Assembly: GCA_029946065.1 (NCBI GenBank)
Contig: JAQSDU010000019.1
Coordinates: forward strand, 1-64,000
Length of the DNA stretch: 64,000 nt
DNA from: Flavobacterium sp.
GTDB lineage: Bacteria > Bacteroidota > Bacteroidia > Flavobacteriales > Flavobacteriaceae
Reading direction: 5' to 3'
Below the pieces are notes generated by a model. It saw nothing but the letters and a program-made list of their open reading frames with translations. It was not told the origin of the DNA and searched no databases. Shown one piece after another: positions 8,806 through 17,636 of the stretch. Position 1 is the first letter of the stretch. The number at the start of each line of letters is the position of its first letter. The position numbers were made by a program, and so were the translations under genes.

Positions 8806-10947
8806 ATGCAGTTTCGTCTTTTAGCCATTCGTCCTATTGAGGACCCCAACAACAGGTATACTAAAGCCTTAAGTTTGGATACTTTTTACAGCTTGTATGC
8901 TGCCTTTAATTTTGATAAATACATCGACACATCAAACGAGGTTATTGAATATGATGAAACAAAGGAAATCGACTTATATTCATTCGGGGTTACCAATGTA
9001 AGCGTTAGTGCAATTGTTGGGAAGAACGGTACCGGTAAAAGCAGTTTGGTAGAGCTTTTTTACGCCTTGATTTTTTTATTGTCTAAACAGGTTGGCTTTA
9101 TCGATAATATGACAATAAGAGAAACCCACGAATTTACCGAGGATGAAATGAACAAATATACTGCTGATGGTATTGAGCTTGACAAAATAAGAGTCCAGGT
9201 TTTTTATCAATTGGGAGAATCCGTCTTTAGTCTTACGAAAAGGCGAAAGGTTGAAGTACATAAATTCAGGTTACAGAATGGGCAGTATAGTAATCCCGAA
9301 CGGATCAGATTGACTCATGCCTTTGTAAAAAAACATTTTTTCTATTCAGTAGCAACCAATTATTCTCTATACGCGTTAAATACAAATGAGTGTGGCCTGT
9401 GGCTAAAGCCATTATTCCATAAAAATGATGCTTACCAAACGCCTCTGGTTTTAAATCCTATGCGGACACGGGGAGATATCGATATTAACAGGGTCACTTA
9501 TCTTTCAAAAAATAGGTTGCTGGCAAACCTCTTATCACCAATACCAAAACAAATCAATAAGGAAGATAGTTTACGGTCATTAGTAAATGGCAAAGTTGCC
9601 GATTCACTCGTTTTCCAAATTGATGAAACAAAGTTTTACCGATGGAATGCACAGAAGAGGATGAATGAAGTAAATCTCGATTATATTGAAAAACATCCTG
9701 ATAAAATCGCTCAGATTGTAAATGCATTTGCTATTACCGAAAGGGATAAAAAAAATAAGGAAGTGTTTAAACGGTTTTTACAAAAAGCCAATCATTTAGA
9801 AAAATTTACCTTAGAATACATTTTACGGAAAACAGAAAAAATTGGAAGAACCTACTACTATAGTGGTGTAAACAGAAGTGAATTTTCCCTAAGCAGGCCA
9901 AGGCTTCTTGCTAATCTTCTCACAGAACTTTCAACTGACTATAGCCACGTAACATTTAAGATTCGCCAGGCAATAAATTTTTTGCGATATAATGAATTAC
10001 TAAAAGATAATACTCACAATCATCCGATTAAAATTGACACTTTATCCGATAATCTGCAAAAATCAATTACCCGGTTAAGAGAAAAAAAATTGCCCGAAAG
10101 GATTAACGATTTTAAAAGCAGGAAAAAAAAGGAAGAAAATGAAACCTTAATTGATGCCTTCAATGAAGAGGAATATTTTAAATTGATAAACTTCTTGCCG
10201 CCATCATTTTTATCTTTTGATATCCAATTTGAAAATGAGGGCAGTTATCTACAGCTCAGTTCTGGTGAAAGGCAAAAAGTATATACTGTTAGTTCAGTAA
10301 TCTATCACCTTGTGAATCTAAATTCCGTCGAAAAAAAGAAGATTAAATACGATTATGTAAATCTAATTTTTGATGAAATAGAATTATATTTTCATCCCGA
10401 ATTTCAGCGCACGTTTTTAGATGACTTATTAGGGTTTATACAAAAATCAGGAATCGATTTACGGGGCATTAATATTCTTTTTATTACGCATTCCCCATTC
10501 ATCCTTTCAGACATCCCAAAATTTAATACTTTATTTCTGGAAAAAAATAAAGAAGATAAATATGCGCATCCGGTTACAATTGACATAAACACGTTTGCTG
10601 CTAATATTCACGAGCTGCTTGCCGAAGGTTTTTTTATGGATCATACAAAAGGTGCAGTAGCGAGTAGGAAAATAGAAGAACTGGTGTCACTTCACGATCA
10701 AGTAAAAGCTGCCGTAAATAATAAAAAAGATTTAGAGTCTTTTAAAGAATCTTATATCCAAAAGCAACAGTACTTTAGTAGAATGGTATCTTGCATCGGC
10801 GAGGATTATTTGCGTAAGATTCTGGAAAACCAAATAATCAATCTCGGAGAAATGTTGGGTATTCTATCTAAGGATAAACTCGATAAGGAAATTTTAATCC
10901 TTAAGCAAAAACTTGATGTTTTAGAAAAGAAGAAAAATTCGTTGTAA
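8806..10947 (+). CDS. PtuA-like ABC-type ATPase (Septu-like)
   Basis: This 713-aa protein is an SMC/ABC-type ATPase of the AAA_15/21 kind. It has Walker A GKNGTGKSS (72-80), a signature-like LSSGERQK (about 482-489), Walker B NLIFDEIELYFHP (about 519-531) and a switch His in ITHSPF (about 562). A long helical insertion, partly coiled coil, separates the two halves. It has no membrane segment. Paired with the overlapping HNH gene it matches the PtuA-PtuB layout of Septu. In Septu the ATPase binds and regulates the nuclease and senses cellular or phage nucleotides. The SIR2-TPR gene upstream is an addition. The ATPase call is firm; assignment to Septu is by arrangement. Confidence 0.82.
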   Translation: MQFRLLAIRPIEDPNNRYTKALSLDTFYSLYAAFNFDKYIDTSNEVIEYDETKEIDLYSFGVTNVSVSAIVGKNGTGKSSLVELFYALIFLLSKQVGFIDNMTIRETHEFTEDEMNKYTADGIELDKIRVQVFYQLGESVFSLTKRRKVEVHKFRLQNGQYSNPERIRLTHAFVKKHFFYSVATNYSLYALNTNECGLWLKPLFHKNDAYQTPLVLNPMRTRGDIDINRVTYLSKNRLLANLLSPIPKQINKEDSLRSLVNGKVADSLVFQIDETKFYRWNAQKRMNEVNLDYIEKHPDKIAQIVNAFAITERDKKNKEVFKRFLQKANHLEKFTLEYILRKTEKIGRTYYYSGVNRSEFSLSRPRLLANLLTELSTDYSHVTFKIRQAINFLRYNELLKDNTHNHPIKIDTLSDNLQKSITRLREKKLPERINDFKSRKKKEENETLIDAFNEEEYFKLINFLPPSFLSFDIQFENEGSYLQLSSGERQKVYTVSSVIYHLVNLNSVEKKKIKYDYVNLIFDEIELYFHPEFQRTFLDDLLGFIQKSGIDLRGINILFITHSPFILSDIPKFNTLFLEKNKEDKYAHPVTIDINTFAANIHELLAEGFFMDHTKGAVASRKIEELVSLHDQVKAAVNNKKDLESFKESYIQKQQYFSRMVSCIGEDYLRKILENQIINLGEMLGILSKDKLDKEILILKQKLDVLEKKKNSL

Positions 10948-12062
10948 TGATAAAAATGAATTTTCCTCAGGATAGGAATACCCGTAAGGCAATGGAGAAA
11001 CGCTTTTTCCAATCTTTACGGGGTAATATGGATGAAGCAGCAATAAATCTTGCGCTCAATGGTTTATTATATAATGGTGCAAATCTTGATTTAAAAACTA
11101 TTCTGGTAGCGCCTTTTGATGATTTGATGGAAATTGCGGAAACAATTAAACGCGGCTTTGTTGCTAATGCTGCTGGACTTGCTACTCTATATGGTTATTT
11201 TAACTATGAAGACCAACGAAAATTATTATTTGATTTTTTTATAGCAGAAGATATTCAGGGCAACATTGATTTATGTACTTGCCATTATTGCAATATCGAC
11301 TTTATCAATGTATATGACAGTAACGGCGGGTATATAAATAAGATTCATTTTCTTAATACGGCCCCTATAGAAAAGTTAAATTTAATTCCTGGAATTAAAG
11401 ATGCAACTTCTCAGAGGATTATAGCGGAACGCGGCCCTAGGCCCATTAAAAATCTGTCCCTTTCCTTTTTGACTGCGGGAAAACGCACAAGTATCTTAAC
11501 GTATAAACTTAAGCAGGACCGGGGAATTTTCACCCTTGATCATTTTTATCCACAATATTTGGGTGATATACTTGTAACATCATTGTACAATTTAATACCA
11601 AGTTGTGCACCTTGTAATTCTAGGTTTAAACACATGTCTGATTTTCAGGTTGGTAATAACACAACCTATCTGTCACCAACTTCAGAGAATTATGTAGTAC
11701 AGGAATTTCTTGTGTTTGGATTGCTTTTAAGGCCGGGTAAAAATATTGGGAATGTAAAAAGCGTAAATGATATCGAATTGATCTATGAAAATTACATTTT
11801 TGGTCAGGAAGAATTTCTGGAAATATTTAGTCTTCCGGGCAGGTATAGCTTTCATAAAAAAGAAGCGGTAAAACTTATTTTAAAATTCCAAAGGTATCCG
11901 GAGAGTTATATTGATGAAATTGAAAAATCACTTAAATATTCCGTCGATAGGTTAACTATCATGAAGGATTTATTTGGCGCCGACATATTTGAAAGTAATG
12001 GAAATAATCAGCCGCTTGCTAAATTGAGGAAAGATATTGCAGTACAGATTGGTTTGATATAA
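10947..12062 (+). CDS. HNH endonuclease with inserted helix-hairpin-helix (PtuB-like)
   Basis: This 371-aa protein carries a zinc-linked HNH nuclease split over its middle: a first pair CTCHYC (about 108-113), the catalytic LDHFYPQYL (about 197-205) and a second pair CAPCNSRFKH (about 222-231). Between the first Cys pair and the catalytic His lies an apparent helix-hairpin-helix (LIPGIKDATSQRIIAERGP, about 147-165), a non-specific DNA-binding motif more familiar from ComEA-like proteins. Its ATG overlaps the stop of the ATPase gene (TAATG), which argues for coupled translation and a physical complex. It should cleave DNA when released by the ATPase. The HNH call is strong and the HhH insertion is read from the motif. 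Confidence 0.8.
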   Translation: MIKMNFPQDRNTRKAMEKRFFQSLRGNMDEAAINLALNGLLYNGANLDLKTILVAPFDDLMEIAETIKRGFVANAAGLATLYGYFNYEDQRKLLFDFFIAEDIQGNIDLCTCHYCNIDFINVYDSNGGYINKIHFLNTAPIEKLNLIPGIKDATSQRIIAERGPRPIKNLSLSFLTAGKRTSILTYKLKQDRGIFTLDHFYPQYLGDILVTSLYNLIPSCAPCNSRFKHMSDFQVGNNTTYLSPTSENYVVQEFLVFGLLLRPGKNIGNVKSVNDIELIYENYIFGQEEFLEIFSLPGRYSFHKKEAVKLILKFQRYPESYIDEIEKSLKYSVDRLTIMKDLFGADIFESNGNNQPLAKLRKDIAVQIGLI

Positions 12063-12108
12063 ACTAGCACTGTTGTAAAGAACTAATGTTCTTTACAACA
12101 GTGCTAGT
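12063..12108. terminator. 21-bp perfect hairpin after the HNH gene
   Basis: Arms at 12063-12083 and 12088-12108 are perfectly complementary around a 4-base loop (taat). The hairpin starts one base after the HNH stop codon. There is no long T run on either side, so it is a stable 3' mRNA structure or a terminator of non-classical form. Confidence 0.55.
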
Positions 12109-12121
12109 AAGGAAGTTTTAC

Positions 12122-12205
12122 CAATAGCCTTTACAGTTGAAAGTGCCTTGTTATTTTAAACGGAATTAGTTTTGTTCAAACCACTTTCAACTGTAAAGGC
12201 TATTG
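12122..12205. repeat. 24-bp perfect inverted repeat flanking a 36-bp core
   Basis: Arms at 12122-12145 and 12182-12205 are exact reverse complements, separated by 36 bases that contain no gene. It lies directly after the hairpin at 12063-12108 and between two convergent operons. It could be a bidirectional terminator, a small miniature element or a recombination scar. No flanking target duplication is obvious. Confidence 0.6.
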
Positions 12206-12298
12206 AGCGAAGTTAGTCTTTTTTTTCGAGAAAGTCAAGTTCTTGGTTTTCATTTAAAGTTAATAGTATCATAAATAGCATCATTACAATCTTCTTGT

Positions 12299-12708
12299 TA
12301 TTCACCCAGCTATTTACCCACATTATCTATAATCTCTTTAGTAACTATAGCAGTATCATTATGATTGGTACTATCATCTTCTTTACTATCATTAGTTTAT
12401 TCACCCAGCTATTTACCCACATTATCTATAATCTCTTTAATAACTATAGCAGTATCATTATGATTGGTACTATCATCTTCTCTACTATCATTAGTTTATT
12501 CACCCACCTATTTACCCACATTATCTATAATCTCTTTAATAACTATAGCAGTATCATTATGATTGGTACTATCATCTTCTCTACTATCATTAGTTTATTC
12601 ACCCACCTATTTACCCACATTATCTGTAATCTCTTTAGTAACTATAGCAGTATCATTATGATTAGTATTATAATCTTCTCTGCTATCATTAGTTTATTCA
12701 CCCACCTT
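12299..12708. repeat. 99-bp tandem repeat array (about four units)
   Basis: The word attagtttattcaccca recurs at 12391, 12490, 12589 and 12688, exactly 99 bases apart. A further junction at about 12300 starts the first unit. Units differ by only a few bases. The array runs into the last codons of the AlbA_2 gene on the minus strand. In that gene's frame each unit reads like TNDSREDDSTNHNDTAIV followed by a TAG and then the VGE-stop ending seen in the gene itself. 99 bases equals 33 codons, so the frame is kept. The plus strand is also open throughout, but that product is a hydrophobic artefact of the repeat. It is probably a variable-number array formed by slippage. Confidence 0.85.
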
Positions 12709-14082
12709 TGGTTCAATATAATGAATTATCCAATTACCACCTTTAGTTCCTTCACGTTCAACCAATCCTGCATCTTTTAACGCATCTATATTTTTATCTA
12801 CAGCACTACCGCTAAGCCCTGTTAGTTTTTCCAAATCAGCCTTTTTTATAGTCGGGTCATAATGCATTGATGTTAGGATTGCAATACGTTTTTCCGATAA
12901 GTGATTTACCCACTTATTTACCCACTTTTCAAAATCAAATGGTCTTCTTAAGGTTACAGTAAATATCCCATCCATATTAAATTCCGGTGGGGTTAATCCT
13001 TCTCCATGCATTAATTCACGCATACGGGTAACACCCGACCCAATATGTTCAACCATTCTTATTTTTTCAAACAATCCAAAAATCAAAGGATTGCGGGTAA
13101 GGCTACGTTTTCCAAACTCACTTCTTGGGACAGCGCTTACTAATCCACCCGGATTGGTAATTTCAATTCTATCGTCAAAAATCTCAATGGTAATTCGTCC
13201 ACCATTTTCATAATAGTCTCTATGCGCAAGTGAATTAATGATAGCTTCCTTAAAGACTGTTTCCGGAATTTCCCATAACTCAATCCTGGGTCCACCACCC
13301 GCGGCTTCAATATCATACCTTACATTGAGCTTACTTTTAACCCAATCCATGCTTTTATAATATTGCTGGAGCAAAGTGCCGTCCATAATTTTGTTATCAG
13401 CAATATATCGCTTATCAATGCCATCAAATTGCACACAGTGGATAACCGCTTTATCAAAAAATCGCTGCGGATTTTCTGCTAAAAATAATGCAGCTCCATT
13501 TTTTAAATAACCATCGTCAGTTACCAATTTAAGATTTTGGAGTACTTGTTCTTTTGAAACAGAAGCACTTAAACCTGCCCTTCCCTTAAAATCATCGATC
13601 TGGGATTCTGGTATATCCTTATTGATATCTGCTTCAACGCATGGTGCTTCATCAAAATAAATTTTACCAGCTTGCTGGAAAAAATCCCGCATTTCCTCTA
13701 CGGTAGTAAGTTTTTGCGAGTTTGGACCTTGGCGGACATACATAGCTCCTGACAACACATAGGGCTTATTAGCCCCGGAAGGGACATCGATAACCCACAC
13801 TTCTTTTCCATCAACATCAACCATATAAAATTGGCAATGTATTTTTGGAGTAATTTCATTTATGCTGTTTTGCAAAGCTGATCGTCTAGAGTTATCAATG
13901 GTTACACCTTTGATTACGTTTTTGTCATCCACACCAATCAGTATAGTACCTCCTGCAGCATTAGCAAAAGCACATACTTCTTCTGTAACACTTTTAACAT
14001 TGGCTGGAAGGCTCACCTTAAATTCAGCATTATATCCTTCCCCTGATTGGACTATTTCTCTAATTTCTTCTTTACTGAGCAT
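12694..14082 (-). CDS. AlbA_2 (Schlafen-type) DNA-binding ATPase/regulator
   Basis: This 462-aa protein starts with an AlbA_2/Schlafen domain (EFKVSLP about 20-26, GGTILIGVDD about 44-53). A middle segment leads to a degenerate GHKL/HATPase_c_4-type region with EAIINSLAHRDY (about 283-294), RIEITNPGGL (about 306-315) and HIGSGVTRM (about 356-364). The C-terminal 60 residues form a winged-helix HTH (KKADLEKLTGLSGSAVDKNI). Such proteins are common in defence islands and prophages, act as DNA/RNA-binding regulators or effectors, and their targets are mostly unknown. The C-terminal part contains a WVNKWVN motif whose DNA is related to the tandem repeat just downstream. It is convergent with the SIR2-ATPase-HNH operon. 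Confidence 0.85.
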   Translation of the reverse strand: MLSKEEIREIVQSGEGYNAEFKVSLPANVKSVTEEVCAFANAAGGTILIGVDDKNVIKGVTIDNSRRSALQNSINEITPKIHCQFYMVDVDGKEVWVIDVPSGANKPYVLSGAMYVRQGPNSQKLTTVEEMRDFFQQAGKIYFDEAPCVEADINKDIPESQIDDFKGRAGLSASVSKEQVLQNLKLVTDDGYLKNGAALFLAENPQRFFDKAVIHCVQFDGIDKRYIADNKIMDGTLLQQYYKSMDWVKSKLNVRYDIEAAGGGPRIELWEIPETVFKEAIINSLAHRDYYENGGRITIEIFDDRIEITNPGGLVSAVPRSEFGKRSLTRNPLIFGLFEKIRMVEHIGSGVTRMRELMHGEGLTPPEFNMDGIFTVTLRRPFDFEKWVNKWVNHLSEKRIAILTSMHYDPTIKKADLEKLTGLSGSAVDKNIDALKDAGLVEREGTKGGNWIIHYIEPKVGE

Positions 14083-14105
14083 GTAAGTATCTGTAGGAAT
14101 TTAAA

Positions 14106-14113
14106 CAAAGATA
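14106..14113 (-). promoter_or_regulatory. -7 box of the AlbA_2 gene
   Basis: Minus-strand TATCTTTG, a perfect TAnnTTTG, lies 24 bases upstream of the ATG. No clear -33 TTG at the usual distance. Confidence 0.5.
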
Positions 14114-14171
14114 AGGATATTACTGTTCAACTGTTTAGGCAACTTCCTTTCGATTCTTGTTTCTTTAGGAA

Positions 14172-14226
14172 ATCTAATGGCGGATTTGCAACCCCCGGTC
14201 CCGCGCGATTCCCATCGCGTGGTTAG
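14172..14226. repeat. REP-like double hairpin
   Basis: Two small palindromes lie side by side: a degenerate one around ggcggatttgcaacc and a clean one, cgcgat-tccc-atcgcg, at about 14201-14216. The GC-rich, tandem-hairpin look differs from the AT-rich surroundings. It matches the REP-type sequences that flank genes in Bacteroidota. A second REP-like site lies at about 37300. Confidence 0.4.
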
Positions 14227-14271
14227 TATAAATCCTGGTGGACGGTTCTAAATTCTTCTGCTATTTTCGCC

Positions 14272-17259
14272 TTAGTAATTATCAAAAAGTGTTCTTTGAT
14301 ACAAATCGCCGTTAAATTTATTTATCAATTCCCGTATAAATTCATAGTGCTTCACGTATTGATTGGGTATGAATAACAGTTGTATATTTTTGCCGGCAAG
14401 CAATTCCATTTTAGTTTTATCTGATCTAATCGTCTTTCTGTTTTGATAATGTTCTTGTCCATTCAATTCAAAAACTACTTTGGGCAGGTTGTTTTGGTAC
14501 AGAACCCCATCAAACTCTTTTTTATTGACTAGTGTGTTATGGAGTTCTTCCGGAAATAACTCAGTGATTTTTACATTTCGTTTAAACTTAGTGTCTTTTA
14601 CGGTGCAATAATGCTGCATGGTTTTATAAAATTCATCTTCAAACTTAGAGTTGTTGGAGAATCCTATGGTAAACTTATTGACCGTGCTATGCGCTATTTG
14701 AGTTGTCCCATTGGTTTTGGCATAGTCAATTAAGGCATACAAATCGTCCTCTTTCCGCGATAATTTGTCGATGGCATTTAAGTCGGTTACGACTATCAAA
14801 TTTTCTTTTGCCCTGGTGATTCCCACGTTTATTAATTGGCTGTTGTTTTTTATCCAATCGTATGTTTTTTGTGTGGTATTGCTTGAAATAGCGGTAGATA
14901 TTATAATGGTTTTATTCTCTTGCCCCTGCACTTTGTGAATAGTTCCGCAACTTACCGAAGTATTGATTGCCCCTTGGCCTTTTGCGTCCTCAAGGTAATG
15001 GTTGATCACCTCTTCCTGATTCCTGAAAGGGGTTAAAATAAAAACATCCGATAGTTTATTTTCTTTGATGTAATCTACTATCGCTACCGCCTCTTCTATT
15101 TGTGCATTCTTATTTTTTTGATTGACATTGGTTACCGTAATTAATTTTACGGTGCCGCTGGTTTTGACCGCAGAAAGATTTAAACGTTGATCGTAAAAAC
15201 GTTTGTTGGAATAATCGATTATTTTTTGGCCACAGCGGTAATGATAGCTTAATAAAATTTCCCTTGAGATGGAATCAATATTTTTAAAGATGGATAGTAT
15301 CGAGTTGGTATAATAATTATAATCTTTATCGATATTATATTGCTCCATTAGCTTTTGGTTCTTATTTTCATCAAAAACAATAATGGGTTTCAACTGGTTG
15401 GTATCGCCAATTAAAACCATGTTTTTGCATTTTGAAATAGGGAGTAAACTAGTGGTACTATCACACTGCCCTGCTTCGTCCATGGTCAATAAATCGAATT
15501 TAAACTGCTGCCCCAGTCTTCGACTTGAAATATTGGTGGTCAATATAATCGGAAAGATTTTTGTGAATTTCTCGAGGTTTTTGTCATCACTCAACCAGGC
15601 ATTGAACTTTTTTACCTGCTCGTTTTCATCAGTAATATAAACTATTTCGATTAGTTCTATATAATCTTTAGTCTTTAACCGTTTGATGTATTTTAGCGTT
15701 TCGTAGTAAAAGAACTGAAGCAGTTTATAATTGCCCTCTATGATTTCAAATATCCCTTTTACGTCTTCATCATTTGTTATGGGAATTGAGTTTATTTTGT
15801 TAACCAATTTTTCTCTCTCCTGTTGCAACAGCCAGTAGCTTCCTTGGGAAAGCAATCCATCAATAAATTCCAAATTTTGCTCTAAGTCGGTTCGCTCTTC
15901 GTAATGCTGTAATTTATCGAGTAAGCGTTTGTTTTTTTCCTTTGAATTCTCCCTCAAATTGAGCAGTAGCGCTTCTTTGGGCACATCAGCGGTTTCGTAT
16001 TCATACAGTTTTTTGATGGTTTGCAATGCTTCCAGCGTGCATTGCCTATTGCCTATGCGGATAAAAGGGATTAAAATCTCTTTGTCGCGGTACTTTCCTA
16101 AACTCAGTTTATCCTTGATGCCATCAATGGGAATGTTGTTGTTTGAGCTTATGAGTATTGTTTTATTATTGATCAAACAGTTCACCACTATGTTGAGTAT
16201 AGTCTGTGTTTTGCCGGTGCCCGGTGGTCCCTGAATGTAGGTTACGGGATATTTTAACGAATTGTATATAGTTCTAAGTTGGTCAATATTTACGTTTTTG
16301 TCGTAGAGAACAATGTGGGGTTCTTTCCTGTTTTTTCGGTCTAACAGTGACGAATTTTTAAAGAAAGCTTTTAACGGAATTTGTAATTCTTTGTTATTGT
16401 GTTCGTCGTTTATCCTATCGTAAATTGGAGCGATATCAATTTTAGAATATCCTAAAACTACCACTTCCGGTCTGGTGTTTGGCAATTCCCCTGACTTAAA
16501 GTTACCTCTCAGTAATTCAATGGTGTTTGCTTTGTCGTTTAAATATTGCTCTTCAAAATCGGCACTACTGATATCGGTATAGTACGACAAGGAATATTTG
16601 ACATCCTTTATATAAAAATTGGGATTAAAATAGGTGTCTTTACTTAGTAGGAGTATTTTTTTTACAGGGTCATAGGTTAGTTCCCGATAGGCAACCACAA
16701 ACTTCCCTCTGGACTCCATATCTATGGAAAACTCACATAAAGCTAATTTGTAATCATGAAATTTGTGGTAATCATTATGATAGATTTCCTGAATGATGTG
16801 TTTTTGTTGTTCATTTGACAATTGAAAGGGATTCTTTTTCACTAATGCTGCCAAATCAATTTCAGGGATGAGATGCGTTTTATGTAAAAAGGGGTCATTA
16901 TTGGCTTTGTAACATTCTAAATAATAATTTAAAATATTGTTGTTGAATCTGTCAAACTCATAAACCTGCAAACGCTCATCTTCATTAATTTTCTGTATTA
17001 ATTGGTCAGGAACGTCATAATGGGAAAATCGTAATAGTTCGGCTGTTTGTATGCCTGAGATCGAAATGGGCCTTTTCAATATAGGTTCATCTTTCATCAC
17101 ATTAAACATGTCAACTACTATTTTATCATCGGCAGTAATATCAAGAATTGAAATCCAAAAAGGTTTTACCTCACCTTGCTTGTTTTTGTAGTGTATGCTG
17201 AGGTATTTGCCTTGTCTGATGGCTTCTCCAATTTTTGTTGTGATTTTTTTATTGCTCAT
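14272..17259 (-). CDS. SF1 UPF1-like helicase with C-terminal nuclease-like domain
   Basis: The 995-aa protein is a superfamily 1 helicase of the DNA2/NAM7 (UPF1) type: Walker A QGPPGTGKTQT (about 341-351), Walker B TMDEAGQCD (about 590), a TIHKVQGQE motif (about 775) and a motif VI NVGITRAKEN (about 810). The last 90 residues (FDGVLY, then VFELNGQEHY) look like a PD-(D/E)XK or DUF2726-like nuclease core. The N-terminal 90 residues contain a WYL-like beta region (YLSIHYKNKQGEVKPFW). I start at 17259 (MSNKKIT) rather than the ATG at 17322, because a perfect -7 promoter box covers 17320-17327. Helicase-nuclease fusions are frequent antiphage factors (Nhi and Mokosh show the principle), but this one is not clearly either. 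Confidence 0.82.
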   Translation of the reverse strand: MSNKKITTKIGEAIRQGKYLSIHYKNKQGEVKPFWISILDITADDKIVVDMFNVMKDEPILKRPISISGIQTAELLRFSHYDVPDQLIQKINEDERLQVYEFDRFNNNILNYYLECYKANNDPFLHKTHLIPEIDLAALVKKNPFQLSNEQQKHIIQEIYHNDYHKFHDYKLALCEFSIDMESRGKFVVAYRELTYDPVKKILLLSKDTYFNPNFYIKDVKYSLSYYTDISSADFEEQYLNDKANTIELLRGNFKSGELPNTRPEVVVLGYSKIDIAPIYDRINDEHNNKELQIPLKAFFKNSSLLDRKNRKEPHIVLYDKNVNIDQLRTIYNSLKYPVTYIQGPPGTGKTQTILNIVVNCLINNKTILISSNNNIPIDGIKDKLSLGKYRDKEILIPFIRIGNRQCTLEALQTIKKLYEYETADVPKEALLLNLRENSKEKNKRLLDKLQHYEERTDLEQNLEFIDGLLSQGSYWLLQQEREKLVNKINSIPITNDEDVKGIFEIIEGNYKLLQFFYYETLKYIKRLKTKDYIELIEIVYITDENEQVKKFNAWLSDDKNLEKFTKIFPIILTTNISSRRLGQQFKFDLLTMDEAGQCDSTTSLLPISKCKNMVLIGDTNQLKPIIVFDENKNQKLMEQYNIDKDYNYYTNSILSIFKNIDSISREILLSYHYRCGQKIIDYSNKRFYDQRLNLSAVKTSGTVKLITVTNVNQKNKNAQIEEAVAIVDYIKENKLSDVFILTPFRNQEEVINHYLEDAKGQGAINTSVSCGTIHKVQGQENKTIIISTAISSNTTQKTYDWIKNNSQLINVGITRAKENLIVVTDLNAIDKLSRKEDDLYALIDYAKTNGTTQIAHSTVNKFTIGFSNNSKFEDEFYKTMQHYCTVKDTKFKRNVKITELFPEELHNTLVNKKEFDGVLYQNNLPKVVFELNGQEHYQNRKTIRSDKTKMELLAGKNIQLLFIPNQYVKHYEFIRELINKFNGDLYQRTLFDNY

Positions 17260-17319
17260 GTCAATCGGGTTGGCATATTCATTAAAATTTGATAGTCGAA
17301 CCAACTTGCTTATTACTAA

Positions 17320-17327
17320 CAAATATA
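17320..17327 (-). promoter_or_regulatory. -7 box of the helicase gene
   Basis: Minus-strand TATATTTG, a perfect TAnnTTTG. It overlaps the upstream ATG at 17320-17322 and so supports the internal start at 17259. Confidence 0.5.
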
Positions 17328-17422
17328 TACAAGTTTATATTTTTTTGAGAATTATTAAAGTCCCAAGGCAAAGCATGATAAGTAACCCCACCCGATGACG
17401 CTGGTTTTTAATCCGTGCTTAA

Positions 17423-17626
17423 TCACAATAGATACCCGAATCCATTATCATATGCGATAGTCACTAACGGCTGTATACTCTCTTTATACTTATTACAACC
17501 AGTAGTATTTGAACTACTCAAACCCGATGGTGCGGAGTTATAATCCTTTGAGCGGGACAATTTAGAAAAAAAACTATAAGGCTTATCATAAATTAAACTT
17601 TGGCAAAAAGTAGTAGTTTTTGCCAA
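17423..17626 (-). pseudogene. small gene fragment, copy A of a diverged duplication
   Basis: The minus-strand frame encodes a 67-aa stretch whose second half, NKYKESIQPLVTIAYDNGF, closely resembles the end of the neighbouring fragment (SKYKESMQSLITTAGNNGF). Both also share a KLSRS motif earlier on. The apparent ATG lies inside a hairpin, so the true fragment probably begins near the KLSRS motif. It looks like the tail of one gene repeated in tandem. I do not recognise the parent family. It lies upstream of the helicase gene on the same strand. Confidence 0.35.
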
Positions 17627-17635
17627 AGTTTAATT
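17591..17635. terminator. 19-bp perfect hairpin between two related fragments
   Basis: Arms 17591-17609 and 17617-17635 are exact reverse complements around gtagtag. The inner arms carry five A and five T. It sits between copies A and B of the duplicated fragment and could end transcription of copy B. Confidence 0.5.
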
Positions 17636-17636
17636 G

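Noticed and set aside
8806..12062. A retron, since Septu genes can act as retron effectors.
   Set aside because: No reverse transcriptase or msr/msd-like region lies nearby.
12301..12700. A CRISPR array in the 99-bp repeats.
   Set aside because: Units are directly abutting and almost identical over their whole length, with no unique spacers.
12295..12780. A 161-codon open plus-strand frame with four hydrophobic repeats.
   Set aside because: It is the mirror of a 99-bp tandem repeat whose unit length keeps every frame in phase. It overlaps the AlbA_2 gene antisense and has no start signal or known fold.
14272..17259. Mokosh helicase system.
   Set aside because: No PLD-type nuclease motif (HxK) is fused or adjacent. 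The tail looks like a different nuclease fold.
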